Shown: piece after piece, positions 17,416 through 25,943 of the stretch
Layout: every line of letters starts with the position of its first letter
How positions within the stretch are numbered: position 1 is the first letter of the stretch
Program-made: the position numbers and the translations under genes
NCBI RefSeq assembly: GCF_900637545.1
Contig: NZ_LR134376.1
Coordinates: forward strand, 401,501 to 465,500
Direction of reading: 5' to 3'
From: Aeromonas encheleia
GTDB lineage: Bacteria; Pseudomonadota; Gammaproteobacteria; Enterobacterales; Aeromonadaceae
DNA length: 64,000 bases
Notes under the pieces: model-generated
What the model saw: the letters and a program-made list of their open reading frames with translations, nothing else
Databases searched by the model: none
Told to the model about the DNA's origin: nothing

Positions 17416-18497
17416 GGCGGTTATGGGCAATTACCCAGAAGGAGCTGAGGCAGCTGGCGCGGGACCGGCTGACGTTCGGCATGGTGGTGATGATACCGCT
17501 GCTCCAGCTGCTGCTGTTCGGCTACGCCATCAACACGGACGTGCGCCACATCCCGGCCGGGCTGGTGGACATGAGCCAGAGCGTGCCGGGTCGGCTGTTG
17601 GTGGAGGCGGTGAAGGCCAGTCAGGTGGTGAGCATCGAGCAGCGCTACGTGGGGCTGCAGGAGGCCGAAGCGGCGCTGACCCGGGGCGAGGTGCGGGCCG
17701 TGCTGGTGCTGCCTCCCGACTTGAGCCGCCGGCTCAGCGCCGGTGAGAGTGCGGGCCAGTGGCTGGTGGACGGCTCTGACACCATGATCGCGGGGGCCCT
17801 GCTCGGCCTGCGCACCATGCCGCTCTCCGATCTCAAGCCGGATCTGGTGCCCCTGCCGCCCACCTTCGAGACCGTGCTCTACTTCAACCCGTCCCGCCGC
17901 TCGGCGGTCAACATAGTGCCCGGTCTGCTCGGGGTGATCCTGACCATGACCATGATCATGTTCACCTCGGCGGCCATAGTGCGGGAGCGGGAGCGGGGCA
18001 ATCTGGAGCTGCTCATCACCACCCCGGTCAGTTCGATGGAGCTGATGATCGGCAAGATCCTGCCCTACATAGGGGTGGGCCTGATCCAGGTGGTCATCAT
18101 TCTCGGCCTGGGTCACTTCATCTTCGCGGTGCCCATCAACGGCGCCCTGAGCCAGGTGCTGCTGGCGACCCTGCTGTTTATCGCCGCCAGCCTGACCCTG
18201 GGGCTGCTCATCTCCACCCTGGCCCAGACCCAGTTGCAGGCGATGCAGATGACGGTGTTCATCCTGTTGCCCTCCATCCTGCTGTCGGGCTTCATGTTCC
18301 CCTACGAGGGGATGCCGGTGCCGGCCCAGTGGCTCGCCGAGCTGCTGCCCGCCACCCACTTCATGCGGTTGATCCGGGGGGTGGTGTTGCGGGGGGGCGA
18401 GCTGTCCGATCTGCTGCCGGATGTGTTCTGGCTGCTCGGCTTCACCCTGCTGATGCTGACCCTGGCCGCCCGCCGCTTCAAGAAGAGCCTGGATTGA
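17403..18497 (+). CDS. ABC-2 type transporter permease
   Basis: 364 residues. One N-terminal transmembrane segment (VVMIPLLQLLLFGYAI), a large periplasmic loop, then five C-terminal membrane segments ending near residue 360. The EREKGN-like conserved motif is present as REREERGN-type (AAIVRERERGNLELLITTPVSS). Similar to YbhR/YhhJ. It forms the membrane channel with the upstream ATPase and fusion protein. Systems of this type often have two permeases; here only one is complete. Start ATG 17403 follows TGAGGG. Confidence 0.9.
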   Translation: MDGLRRLWAITQKELRQLARDRLTFGMVVMIPLLQLLLFGYAINTDVRHIPAGLVDMSQSVPGRLLVEAVKASQVVSIEQRYVGLQEAEAALTRGEVRAVLVLPPDLSRRLSAGESAGQWLVDGSDTMIAGALLGLRTMPLSDLKPDLVPLPPTFETVLYFNPSRRSAVNIVPGLLGVILTMTMIMFTSAAIVRERERGNLELLITTPVSSMELMIGKILPYIGVGLIQVVIILGLGHFIFAVPINGALSQVLLATLLFIAASLTLGLLISTLAQTQLQAMQMTVFILLPSILLSGFMFPYEGMPVPAQWLAELLPATHFMRLIRGVVLRGGELSDLLPDVFWLLGFTLLMLTLAARRFKKSLD

Positions 18498-18729
18498 CCC
18501 TTATTCCGGCGATCCCGGCTTGGGGTTATGGGGTGGCTTGATTGGGTGCTGTATGAGTCGTTAATGTTGGCCGGTGCCGGCTATGGCATCGATTTCGGGA
18601 TAAATGGCTGAAAATATCGGGGCAGAGGCGCGATTCACCTTGCTCATTGCGCCCCGAGGGACTCTAATCTGCCGCCCAACGCCGTTGGGCTTAGCACCGT
18701 CCTTTATCCCCTTGCCCCATAGAGCCATC

Positions 18730-19245
18730 ATGACCGCCCAAGGCCATCTGCTGTTTTCCGTTACCTGCGCCCTGCTTGCCCACAAGTTACCGCTCACCCC
18801 GGCACTGGCCGAGGCCAGCCTCTGGCAGATAGTGCCCGCGGCGCTGGCCAGCGCCCTGCTGCCCGATCTGGATCATCCCAACTCCCTGCTCGGCCGGCGC
18901 CTGCCCTGGATCTCGGGGCCGCTCTCCCGCCTGTTCGGCCATCGCGGCTTCACCCACAGCCTGCTGGCGGTCGGCATGGCTGTCTGGGGGCTGGCGCAGT
19001 TTCAGGCGCCCGGCCTGCTGCCGGTGGGGGTGAAGGATGCGCTGATCATCGGCTATCTGAGCCACCTGCTCGGGGACTGGCTCACCCCGGCCGGCATCCC
19101 GCTGTTCTGGCCGATGCGTCAGCGCTTTAGGCTGCCCTACCTGTCGCTCAGGTGCGGGGGCGGGGTGGAGACGGCCTTCTGCGTCCTGACCCTGGCGCTC
19201 GCCGGGTTCTGGACCCAGGGCGGCATGGCGCTCAACGCCTTCTAG
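18730..19245 (+). CDS. YdjM-like membrane-bound metal-dependent hydrolase
   Basis: 171 residues beginning MTAQGHLLFS. The family motifs LLPDLDHPNSLLGRRLPWIS, FGHRGFTHSLLA and HLLGDWLTPAGIPLFWP carry the His and Asp residues presumed to bind metal. Three or four hydrophobic segments suggest the inner membrane. E. coli YdjM is LexA-regulated, but I see no LexA box here. ATG 18730 gives the family N terminus; an upstream in-frame ATG is not supported. The biological role of the family is not established. Confidence 0.85.
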   Translation: MTAQGHLLFSVTCALLAHKLPLTPALAEASLWQIVPAALASALLPDLDHPNSLLGRRLPWISGPLSRLFGHRGFTHSLLAVGMAVWGLAQFQAPGLLPVGVKDALIIGYLSHLLGDWLTPAGIPLFWPMRQRFRLPYLSLRCGGGVETAFCVLTLALAGFWTQGGMALNAF

Positions 19246-19328
19246 CGTGGCTTGGGCGCCAATCTGTCTCGTGTATCAGGGGAGCCGGCCTGGGGCCCTG
19301 ACGCAAGCCGGTACCCAAAATATCCGCC

Positions 19329-20492
19329 TTAGTCGGCCCGCTGCGCCGTTCTCGGCAGGGTGAGGTAGTCGGCGATCACCGGCACACCCAGCAGGTGGCG
19401 GCGCAGCATGTCGAGGGCGGCGAAGGCGAGGATCTTGCGGCCGCCTTCGGGATCCGGGTGGCTAAGCTTCACCGTCTGGCCGATCTGTTGCCCATCGGCG
19501 CACAGCAGCAGCGGCACGCCATTCGCACCCGCCATGCCTATGGTCAGGCTCAGCCCCTTGTCGATCCCCGTCAACTGGCCGAGTTCGCTGGCGAGCTCGC
19601 CGCTGAAATGGGCCTTAAGCTGTGAATGCTCATGGCAGAGGGCGAGCAGGGCACCCCGGCTCTCCCCCTCGAACAGGGTTAGTGGGCTGTCCCCCAGCAG
19701 GGCCAGGATCTGGCTGGCTGGCCCCCGGTCGCCGCGCCCCACCAGCCAGGGCTGAGTCTCGCCGAGCAGGCGCGCCTCGGCGGCCGCCATGTCCGCCGCC
19801 GAGGCGCCATGACCGATGAGTTTCAGCTCGATGAGCGGCATAGAGGAGCGATAGCCGAGCTCGATGCCGCTCGGCCAGGGGGTGGCGTCCAGCTTGTCGC
19901 TGAGCGCCGATTCCGAGATGCCGAAGCTGTAGAAGCGGCGCAGCTCGGTGTCGGCCTGCGCCCCGGCCAGCTGTTTGAGGCGCGGCAGGATCTGCTCGCG
20001 CACCATCTGCTTGAACTCGAACGGCACGCCCGGGGTGAAGAAGAGCCGGCTCTGGCCGTGCCCGGCCGAATGATGGACCAGGAAGCCGCAGGCGGTGCCG
20101 ACCGGGTTGTCGAGGATCTCGCACTCCCGGGGCAGCCAGGCCTGCTTGGCGTTGCTCGCCGGCATGGGACGGCCCCGGCTGGCGTAGCGCGCGGTGATGG
20201 TGGCGAGCCAGTCGGGGAACAGGGTCAGCGGCTGGCCAAAGGCCTCGGCCGCCGCCTGGGCGGTGAGATCGTCCGCGGTGGGGCCCAGGCCGCCGCACAC
20301 CAGCACCACCTCGGCGCGCCCGGCGCTCTCCTGCAGCACGGCTTTCAGATCCGCGAGGTTGTCCCCCACTGTGGAACGGCGGCGCACCTGCCAGCCCTGC
20401 TCCAGCAACAGGGCGCTGAGCCAGGCGGCATTGGTGTCCAACACCAGGCCCGTGACTATCTCGTCTCCCGTGCTGATGATCTCGATACGCAT
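19329..20492 (-). CDS. CinA-like protein (YfaY type)
   Basis: 387 residues. The N-terminal MoCF-like domain starts MRIEIISTGDEIVTG and contains VVLVCGGLGPTADDLTA, the pyridine-nucleotide pyrophosphatase-type motif of COG1058. The C-terminal CinA/PncC-like domain is recognisable by length and by FEGESRGALLALCH but diverges from active amidases, as in E. coli YfaY. A nucleotide-salvage role is likely but activity is uncertain. AGGAAACCAGC before ATG 20492 supports the start. Confidence 0.82.
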   Translation of the reverse strand: MRIEIISTGDEIVTGLVLDTNAAWLSALLLEQGWQVRRRSTVGDNLADLKAVLQESAGRAEVVLVCGGLGPTADDLTAQAAAEAFGQPLTLFPDWLATITARYASRGRPMPASNAKQAWLPRECEILDNPVGTACGFLVHHSAGHGQSRLFFTPGVPFEFKQMVREQILPRLKQLAGAQADTELRRFYSFGISESALSDKLDATPWPSGIELGYRSSMPLIELKLIGHGASAADMAAAEARLLGETQPWLVGRGDRGPASQILALLGDSPLTLFEGESRGALLALCHEHSQLKAHFSGELASELGQLTGIDKGLSLTIGMAGANGVPLLLCADGQQIGQTVKLSHPDPEGGRKILAFAALDMLRRHLLGVPVIADYLTLPRTAQRAD

Positions 20493-20752
20493 GCTGGTTT
20501 CCTCGGGTTGAACAGGCTGGCTGGAAGGCGCCATGGGGGAATTGTACCAAGCTCCCTCGACCGCTGGCGATATCCAGGCGTCGTGACGGGAGCGGAATGA
20601 GGATCAGACACCTCTTTGTTAACCAGCCCGTAACAAGGGTGAACCCTGGCTTAAGCGTGGGCATGTTTTCCTGTGGCAACAGTCACGTTCCATGACAGAG
20701 GTGGGGTAAAATGCTCACCAATTGTTCAATTGTTCAAAAAAAGGTCATAACC

Positions 20753-21025
20753 ATGAAACACGCAGCCTTGTTGCTGGCCCTGCTGGTAGGCACCCCCGCC
20801 TGGGCCGGCTTGCAGATCAACTCCAACGACGTGCGCATCAATGTGGACGGCGATGAAGCCGACGAGTGGAAAGAGAAGCACAGTGATGACTGCTCGAGCA
20901 TCGCGGTCGGCGACGTCAAGGTGAGTAGCGAGGGCTGTGACGGCAAGGGCAAGAACAAGGAAAACAGCAGCGTGCACGGGGACAATAACCCCGGCAAGGG
21001 CCACAACAAGGCCAAGAACAAGTGA
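20753..21025 (+). CDS. Small secreted protein of unknown function
   Basis: 90 residues. A clear Sec signal peptide (MKHAALLLALLVGTPAWA) is followed by a short mature part with two cysteines (DDCSSIAV and SEGCDGKG), which could pair in the periplasm, and a very hydrophilic Lys/Asn/Gly-rich tail. I recognise no family. It is monocistronic, followed by a strong terminator. Confidence 0.65.
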   Translation: MKHAALLLALLVGTPAWAGLQINSNDVRINVDGDEADEWKEKHSDDCSSIAVGDVKVSSEGCDGKGKNKENSSVHGDNNPGKGHNKAKNK

Positions 21026-21026
21026 T

Positions 21027-21055
21027 ACAAGGGCGCCAACAGGCGCCCTTGTTGT
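21027..21055 (+). terminator. Terminator after the small secreted protein
   Basis: ACAAGGGCGCC (21027-21037), loop AACA, GGCGCCCTTGT (21042-21052), then TGT. Confidence 0.8.
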
Positions 21056-21116
21056 CAGTGTCGTCGAGGGAGGACGAATGCACAGGTAACTGATGACAGG
21101 CTGGGCGCTTTATTAT

Positions 21117-21140
21117 AGGCTTCTAGATGTCCAGACATAT
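21117..21140 (+). promoter_or_regulatory. Three tandem MetJ boxes at the metA promoter
   Basis: Contiguous 8-mers AGGCTTCT, AGATGTCC and AGACATAT compare with the met box AGACGTCT. Each of the first two matches at 6 of 8 positions. They directly follow TATTAT (21111-21116), a probable -10 element, so bound MetJ-SAM would block transcription. Confidence 0.75.
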
Positions 21141-21166
21141 TTACCGATGCAGTACAGGGAGTCAGC

Positions 21167-22114
21167 ATGCCGATCAAGATCCCGGACCAGTTGCCCGCCG
21201 CCGAAGTGCTGGGGCAGGAGAACATCTTCGTGATGACGGAATCCCGGGCCGTCACCCAGAACATCCGTCCGCTGCGGGTGCTCATCCTCAACCTGATGCC
21301 CAAGAAGATAGAGACCGAGATCCAGCTGATGCGGATGCTCTCCAACTCGCCGTTGCAGGTGGATGTGGATCTGCTGCGCATCGACGATCGGGAGTCGAAG
21401 AACACGCCCCAGGCGCACCTCGAGAACTTCTATCACGACTTCGAGCAGGTGCGTGGCAACAACTACGACGGCATGATCATCACGGGGGCGCCACTCGGGC
21501 TGGTGGAGTTCGAGGAGGTGGTCTACTGGCCGCGCATCGTCGAGATCATCGAGTGGTCTCATCAGCACGTGACCTCGACCCTGTTCCTGTGCTGGGCGGT
21601 GCAGGCGGCGCTCAAGGCGCTGTACGGCATGGAGAAACAGACCCACGGCGAGAAGCTGTCCGGGGTCTATCGCCACCACCGCCTCGACGAGCACGAGCCG
21701 CTGCTGCGCGGTTTCGATGACGAGTTCGTCGCGCCGCACTCCCGCTATGCCGCCTTCGACGGGGATCTCATCCGCGCCCACACCGATCTGCAGATCTTCG
21801 CCGAGTCAGAGGAGGCGGGGGTCTATCTGGCGGCGACCAAGGATTGCCGCCAGGTGTTCGTCACCGGTCATCCTGAATACGATGCCCTGACCCTGGATGG
21901 CGAATATCAGCGGGATCTGGCGGCCGGGCTCACCCCCGTCATCCCGGTCAACTACTACCCGGACAACGATCCCGGCCAGACCCCGCGCGCCAGCTGGCGC
22001 AGCCACGGCCACCTGCTGTTCTCCAACTGGCTCAACTACTACGTCTACCAGCTCACCAGCTACCGGCTGGAGGACATCGGCAAGGTGTTCACCTACCAGC
22101 AACCCAAGGCATAG
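21167..22114 (+). CDS. metA: Homoserine O-succinyltransferase
   Basis: 315 residues, full length. It acylates homoserine at the first committed step of methionine synthesis. The nucleophile is Cys142 in [18 protein letters not shown] supplies His and Glu. Position 111 is Gly (TGAPLG), the residue that goes with succinyl-CoA use in the MetA family, where Glu goes with acetyl-CoA. The upstream boxes predict MetJ repression. Confidence 0.95.
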   Translation: MPIKIPDQLPAAEVLGQENIFVMTESRAVTQNIRPLRVLILNLMPKKIETEIQLMRMLSNSPLQVDVDLLRIDDRESKNTPQAHLENFYHDFEQVRGNNYDGMIITGAPLGLVEFEEVVYWPRIVEIIEWSHQHVTSTLFLCWAVQAALKALYGMEKQTHGEKLSGVYRHHRLDEHEPLLRGFDDEFVAPHSRYAAFDGDLIRAHTDLQIFAESEEAGVYLAATKDCRQVFVTGHPEYDALTLDGEYQRDLAAGLTPVIPVNYYPDNDPGQTPRASWRSHGHLLFSNWLNYYVYQLTSYRLEDIGKVFTYQQPKA

Positions 22115-22123
22115 GGCGCTGGC

Positions 22124-22636
22124 TCAGCCGGCCAGCCGGTGCGCCAGGGCGTCGAGCCAGTGGCGATGGCAGGCCAGGGTGAAGGCGCGGGGCCGCTTGG
22201 CCCGGATGGCGGCCATGGCCTCCTGCTGCGACTGACCCAGCGTCATCAGCAGGGCGGCGGCCACCAGCCCGGTGCGCCCGCTGCCCCCCTTGCAGTGGAT
22301 GGCCAGCTGCTTACCGTCGCGCAGCAGGGCGATCAGCCGGGGCAGCGCCTGCTGCCAGGCTTGCTCGAAGGCGGCATCGGGGGCCTCGTCGTCCTCGATG
22401 GGCAGGTGGAACCAGCTCATGCCCCTGGCGTCGAGCTGCGGGCCGAGCCGCTCCAGCCCGACGCTGGCCAGCTCGGCCTCCGTCATCAGGCTGATGACCC
22501 CATGGGCCCCGGCCAGTTGCAACTGGTCCAGGACCTGCGCCGGGGGGACCTGCTGGGTGCCGGGGCAGGGGGTCAGCAGGAGCTGGCCATCGAGGCGTGG
22601 CACCTCCAGGCTCCAGAAGGGGTGGGAGGGATGCAT
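22124..22636 (-). CDS. Tyrosine/dual-specificity protein phosphatase
   Basis: 170 residues. The signature HCKGGSGRTG places the nucleophile at Cys115 and the phosphate-binding Arg at 121. An upstream acidic loop (IEDDEAPD) supplies a general acid. It resembles CDKN3-type and PTP-like bacterial phosphatases; the substrate is unknown. ATG 22636 has AAGGAAATCC just upstream; an in-frame ATG at 22660 has no such signal. Convergent with metA. Confidence 0.85.
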   Translation of the reverse strand: MHPSHPFWSLEVPRLDGQLLLTPCPGTQQVPPAQVLDQLQLAGAHGVISLMTEAELASVGLERLGPQLDARGMSWFHLPIEDDEAPDAAFEQAWQQALPRLIALLRDGKQLAIHCKGGSGRTGLVAAALLMTLGQSQQEAMAAIRAKRPRAFTLACHRHWLDALAHRLAG

Positions 22637-22796
22637 GGATTTCCTTGTCGAGTCTGACATGGTGTCAAACGAGTGTTTTTGCGTCGTGGCGAAGTGCGGC
22701 AAAGCATAGGGGGCGGCGCCACGATGTCAATCTGCGTTGTGTTCGGCCCGGTTTACGGGCAGAGTCTAAAAAAATTGAGCGATGCAAGGAGTAAAG

Positions 22797-23267
22797 ATGA
22801 GAAACCTGGATCAACTGGATTTGGACATCCTGGCCCATCTGTTTCGCGATGCGGGCATGACCAACAAGGACCTGGCTGCCCTGGTCGGGGTGGCACCGTC
22901 CACCTGCCTGGAGCGGGTGCGCAAGCTGCAGCAGGATGGGGTGCTCAAGGGGGCCCACTGCGAGGTGGATTATCAGGCGCTGGGTGGCCACATTCAGGCC
23001 ATGGTCTCCCTGCAGCTGGCGCGCCACAGCCGTCAGATCATCGATGCGTTCCGCGATGCCATACTGGCGTTGCCCGAGGTGATCAGCCTGTTTCACATGG
23101 GTGGCAAGGACGATTTCCTGGTGCATCTCTGCGTCGCGGACACCGAGCACCTGCGCAACTTCGTGTTCGATCACTTCACCTCGCGGGAGGAGGTGGTGCA
23201 CCTCGAGACCTCCCTGGTGTTCGAGCACAGATTCAGCCGCTCACTGCCCTGCTTCACCCACCCCTGA
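22797..23267 (+). CDS. Lrp/AsnC family transcriptional regulator
   Basis: 156 residues. The N-terminal winged HTH (LDQLDLDILAHLFRDAGMTNKDLAALVGVAPSTCLERVRKL) is followed by an AsnC-type ligand-binding domain (residues 65-150). ATG 22797 follows AAGGAG. It stands alone between the phosphatase (divergent) and the sulfatase (convergent); its target is unknown, possibly itself. Confidence 0.9.
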   Translation: MRNLDQLDLDILAHLFRDAGMTNKDLAALVGVAPSTCLERVRKLQQDGVLKGAHCEVDYQALGGHIQAMVSLQLARHSRQIIDAFRDAILALPEVISLFHMGGKDDFLVHLCVADTEHLRNFVFDHFTSREEVVHLETSLVFEHRFSRSLPCFTHP

Positions 23268-23290
23268 GCGCCCGCGCGGCGCACAGAGGG

Positions 23291-23324
23291 AAGAAAAAAA
23301 CCGCCTGCTGGCGGTTTTTTTCTG
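23291..23324. terminator. Bidirectional terminator
   Basis: AAAAAAACCGCC and GGCGGTTTTTTT flank a TGCT loop, with T-runs on both strands. It separates the Lrp-type regulator from the convergent sulfatase gene. Confidence 0.93.
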
Positions 23325-23338
23325 GCGGTGGCTGACCC

Positions 23339-25303
23339 TCAGTTGAGCACCAGGCGGCTGTCCGGCGCCGTCTGGTAGAGTCCCTGCTGATAGGCCAGGT
23401 TGCCCCAGAGCACCAGGCCCAGCGCCGCCTCCTTGAGCTCATCGGGCTGGGGCGCCGGTTGCAGGCGCTGACTGGCGGCATCATACCGATAGCCCTCGGC
23501 CGGCCGCTCCGGCTGCAGTATCACCACGTCCTTGCCCCGCATCAGGGCGAAGTTCTTGTCGTACTGCATGATGGCTCGCCCCGGCCAGTCGTCCGGCATG
23601 CGGGTCAGATCCTTGCCCAGCATGGGATAGTCGGCGCTTATCCCCATCAGGGAGAGCAGGGTCGGCGCCATGTCTATCTGGCTCACGACCCGCGAGTCCT
23701 GGCGAGGCTTTATCCCCTCGCCGACGATGACCCCGGGAATGTGGAAGCGGGGGATGGGCACCAGATCGGCGCCGCTGACCCGGCTGTCGTGATCGGCGAT
23801 GACCAGGAACAGGGTGTCTTGCCAGTAGTCCGATTGGCGGGCCTGCTTGAAGAACTCGCCGACGGCATGGTCCGCGTACTTGGCGGCGTTGTTGCGGGTC
23901 TGCTTGGGTTGCTCAAAGAGCGCGATGCGATCGTCGGGAAACTCGAACGGATCGTGGTTGCTCGAGCTGAACACCAGGCTGAAGAAGGGCTTGCCCTGCT
24001 TGCTCAGGGCCCGGAACGTCTCGTCGGCCTTGGCCATCAGATCCTCGTCCGAGGCGCCCCAGGAGCCTTCGAATACCGGATTCTCGAAGTCCTTCTGCTC
24101 GATGATGGTGGTGAAGCCATTGCCGAGGAAGAAGCTGCGCATGTTGTCGAAGTGGCTCTCGCCGCCGTAGATGAAGCTGGTGCTGTAGCCCCGTTGCTTG
24201 AGCAGATCCGCGATGGTGAAGAAGTTGGTCTGGCTCTTGCCGAGCTTGACCACGGCCTGGGCCGGGGTCGGCGTAAAGCCGGTGAGCACGGCCTCGATGC
24301 CGCGCACCGAGCGGGTGCCGGTAGCATAGAGCTGCTCGAAGGCCCAGCCCTGTTGTGACAGCGCATCTAGGTTGGGGGTGAGCGGCAGGCCGCCGAGGGA
24401 GCCGACGAACTGGGCACCGAGGCTCTCCTGCAGCAGGATCACCAGGTTCTTCGGCTTGCCGGCATAGCTGGCCTCGTTGGCGGTCTGGCTGGGCAGGGTC
24501 TCGGAGCTGTAATCCTGGTCGGGGCGGCCGCTCTCCCGGCGCACCAGCTCCAGGATCCGCTCCCTGGGCAGCTCCCCATAGAATTCGCCGGCGCTCTCCT
24601 CGTTGCCCATCTGCTTGATGGCGAAGAACAGGGAGTAGGAGGAGTTGACGGTCAGGGCGTTGATCAGGGGATCGCTGGCAAACGCCACCATGGCGGGGTT
24701 GAGGGCCCTGTGGCCCAGGCTGGAGCGGGCGCCGAGGAAGCCGATGGCCAGGATCAGCAGGGCGAAGGCCGGGCGCAGGTACCAGCGCGGGAAGCTAAGG
24801 TGCCGCATCAGGCGTCCGCTCAGCCACCAGCCTCCCCCCAGGGTCAGCAGGCTGAACACCAGAGCCAGCAGCAGCTCACCCTTGCGGCCCGCCCACAGCA
24901 TGGCGAGCACCTCCTTCGGGTAGATGAGGTATTCGATATAGAGGCGGTTGGGGCGCACCCCGTACTCGGTGACGAAGGAGGGGGTGGAGATCTCCAGGAA
25001 CAGCATCAGCCAGAGTCCCAGCGTCAGCCAGACCCGGATAAGCTGCAGCCAGGCGCGGCCCAGGGCATGGGGGCCGGCCAGCAGCAGGGTGAAGACGGCG
25101 GGGACGCCCCACAGCCAGCAGAGGGTGGCAAAGTCGACTCGCAGCCCTTGCAGCAGCAGCTGTGACCAGCCGGCGACGGCATCGACCCGCTCCTGTTGCC
25201 AGAGTCCGAGGGCTATCCGGCTGGCGGAGAGGGCGATGAGCGCGATCGCCGAAAAAATGGCGATGGGCCAAAATGGACCCAGCCAATGTCTTATTTTTGT
25301 CAT
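23339..25303 (-). CDS. LTA synthase-like sulfatase-family membrane protein
   Basis: 654 residues. About five N-terminal transmembrane segments (to about residue 175) precede an extracytoplasmic sulfatase domain. LVILLQESLGAQFVG gives the metal-binding Glu, ATGTRSVRG carries the likely catalytic Thr, and FLVIADHDSRV and SSSNHDPFEFP provide further metal ligands. Gram-negative members of this family include OpgB-like phosphoglycerol transferases and related enzymes; a role in decorating periplasmic glucans or lipids is plausible. AGGAATAACA before ATG 25303 fixes the start. Confidence 0.87.
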   Translation of the reverse strand: MTKIRHWLGPFWPIAIFSAIALIALSASRIALGLWQQERVDAVAGWSQLLLQGLRVDFATLCWLWGVPAVFTLLLAGPHALGRAWLQLIRVWLTLGLWLMLFLEISTPSFVTEYGVRPNRLYIEYLIYPKEVLAMLWAGRKGELLLALVFSLLTLGGGWWLSGRLMRHLSFPRWYLRPAFALLILAIGFLGARSSLGHRALNPAMVAFASDPLINALTVNSSYSLFFAIKQMGNEESAGEFYGELPRERILELVRRESGRPDQDYSSETLPSQTANEASYAGKPKNLVILLQESLGAQFVGSLGGLPLTPNLDALSQQGWAFEQLYATGTRSVRGIEAVLTGFTPTPAQAVVKLGKSQTNFFTIADLLKQRGYSTSFIYGGESHFDNMRSFFLGNGFTTIIEQKDFENPVFEGSWGASDEDLMAKADETFRALSKQGKPFFSLVFSSSNHDPFEFPDDRIALFEQPKQTRNNAAKYADHAVGEFFKQARQSDYWQDTLFLVIADHDSRVSGADLVPIPRFHIPGVIVGEGIKPRQDSRVVSQIDMAPTLLSLMGISADYPMLGKDLTRMPDDWPGRAIMQYDKNFALMRGKDVVILQPERPAEGYRYDAASQRLQPAPQPDELKEAALGLVLWGNLAYQQGLYQTAPDSRLVLN

Positions 25304-25565
25304 TGTTATTCCTGATAAAGCCAATTTCTTGATGCCCATCCGAGGGCACTTTTTCTTATCTTGCAGGGTTATGACAGTGGGGGTGGGGAAAGGTTGCGGC
25401 GGGGTGGTGAAAAGCAAGTTATTGATAATATTAATTTTTTAATGAGCAGTTTCGAGAGGGTAAAAAGACAGCATAAACGACTGGGATTAGTGTGATCCCC
25501 GCTACAAAGCGGGGAGAAGGGCTTTTCTATAATGGCGCCGAACTCTCTCAATCGGAGCCGAATTC

Positions 25566-25820
25566 ATGCCGGTCTTTCTCGATGTCGAGTATCTGCGGGA
25601 GTGGTGCCTGTTCGTGGTGCTCTCGGACGGCACCACTGGGGTGCTGGACCTGACTCCCTGGCGCGAGCAACCGCTGTTTGCCAGTATCCCCTCGGCGCGC
25701 CACTGCGCCCGGGTCTTCATCAATCGCCGCCATCAGCTGGAGTGGCCGGGGGGTTGCGTGCTGGCCGCCCAGGAGGTCTATCACCTGATCCAGCCCGTCG
25801 ACGAGCGCAACCTGCACTGA
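25566..25820 (+). CDS. DUF2442 domain protein
   Basis: 84 residues. The pattern VEYLREWCLFVVLSDGTTGVLDLTPW and the closing LEWPGGCVLAAQEVYHL fit DUF2442, a small beta-rich domain of unknown function often linked to toxin-antitoxin or DUF4160 proteins. No partner gene is adjacent here. Just upstream, GGCGCCGAACTC and GGAGCCGAATTC form an imperfect repeat around the likely ribosome-binding region. Confidence 0.78.
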   Translation: MPVFLDVEYLREWCLFVVLSDGTTGVLDLTPWREQPLFASIPSARHCARVFINRRHQLEWPGGCVLAAQEVYHLIQPVDERNLH

Positions 25821-25943
25821 GCTGACATGCTAACTCGTTGAGCCAGATAACGTTTTCAGTCACATACCCCATGCGTTCCGACCGTTATCATGGTCCCAGA
25901 TGCGGCGCATCTGCGTCCATGCCACCACAGCGGGAAGATGACA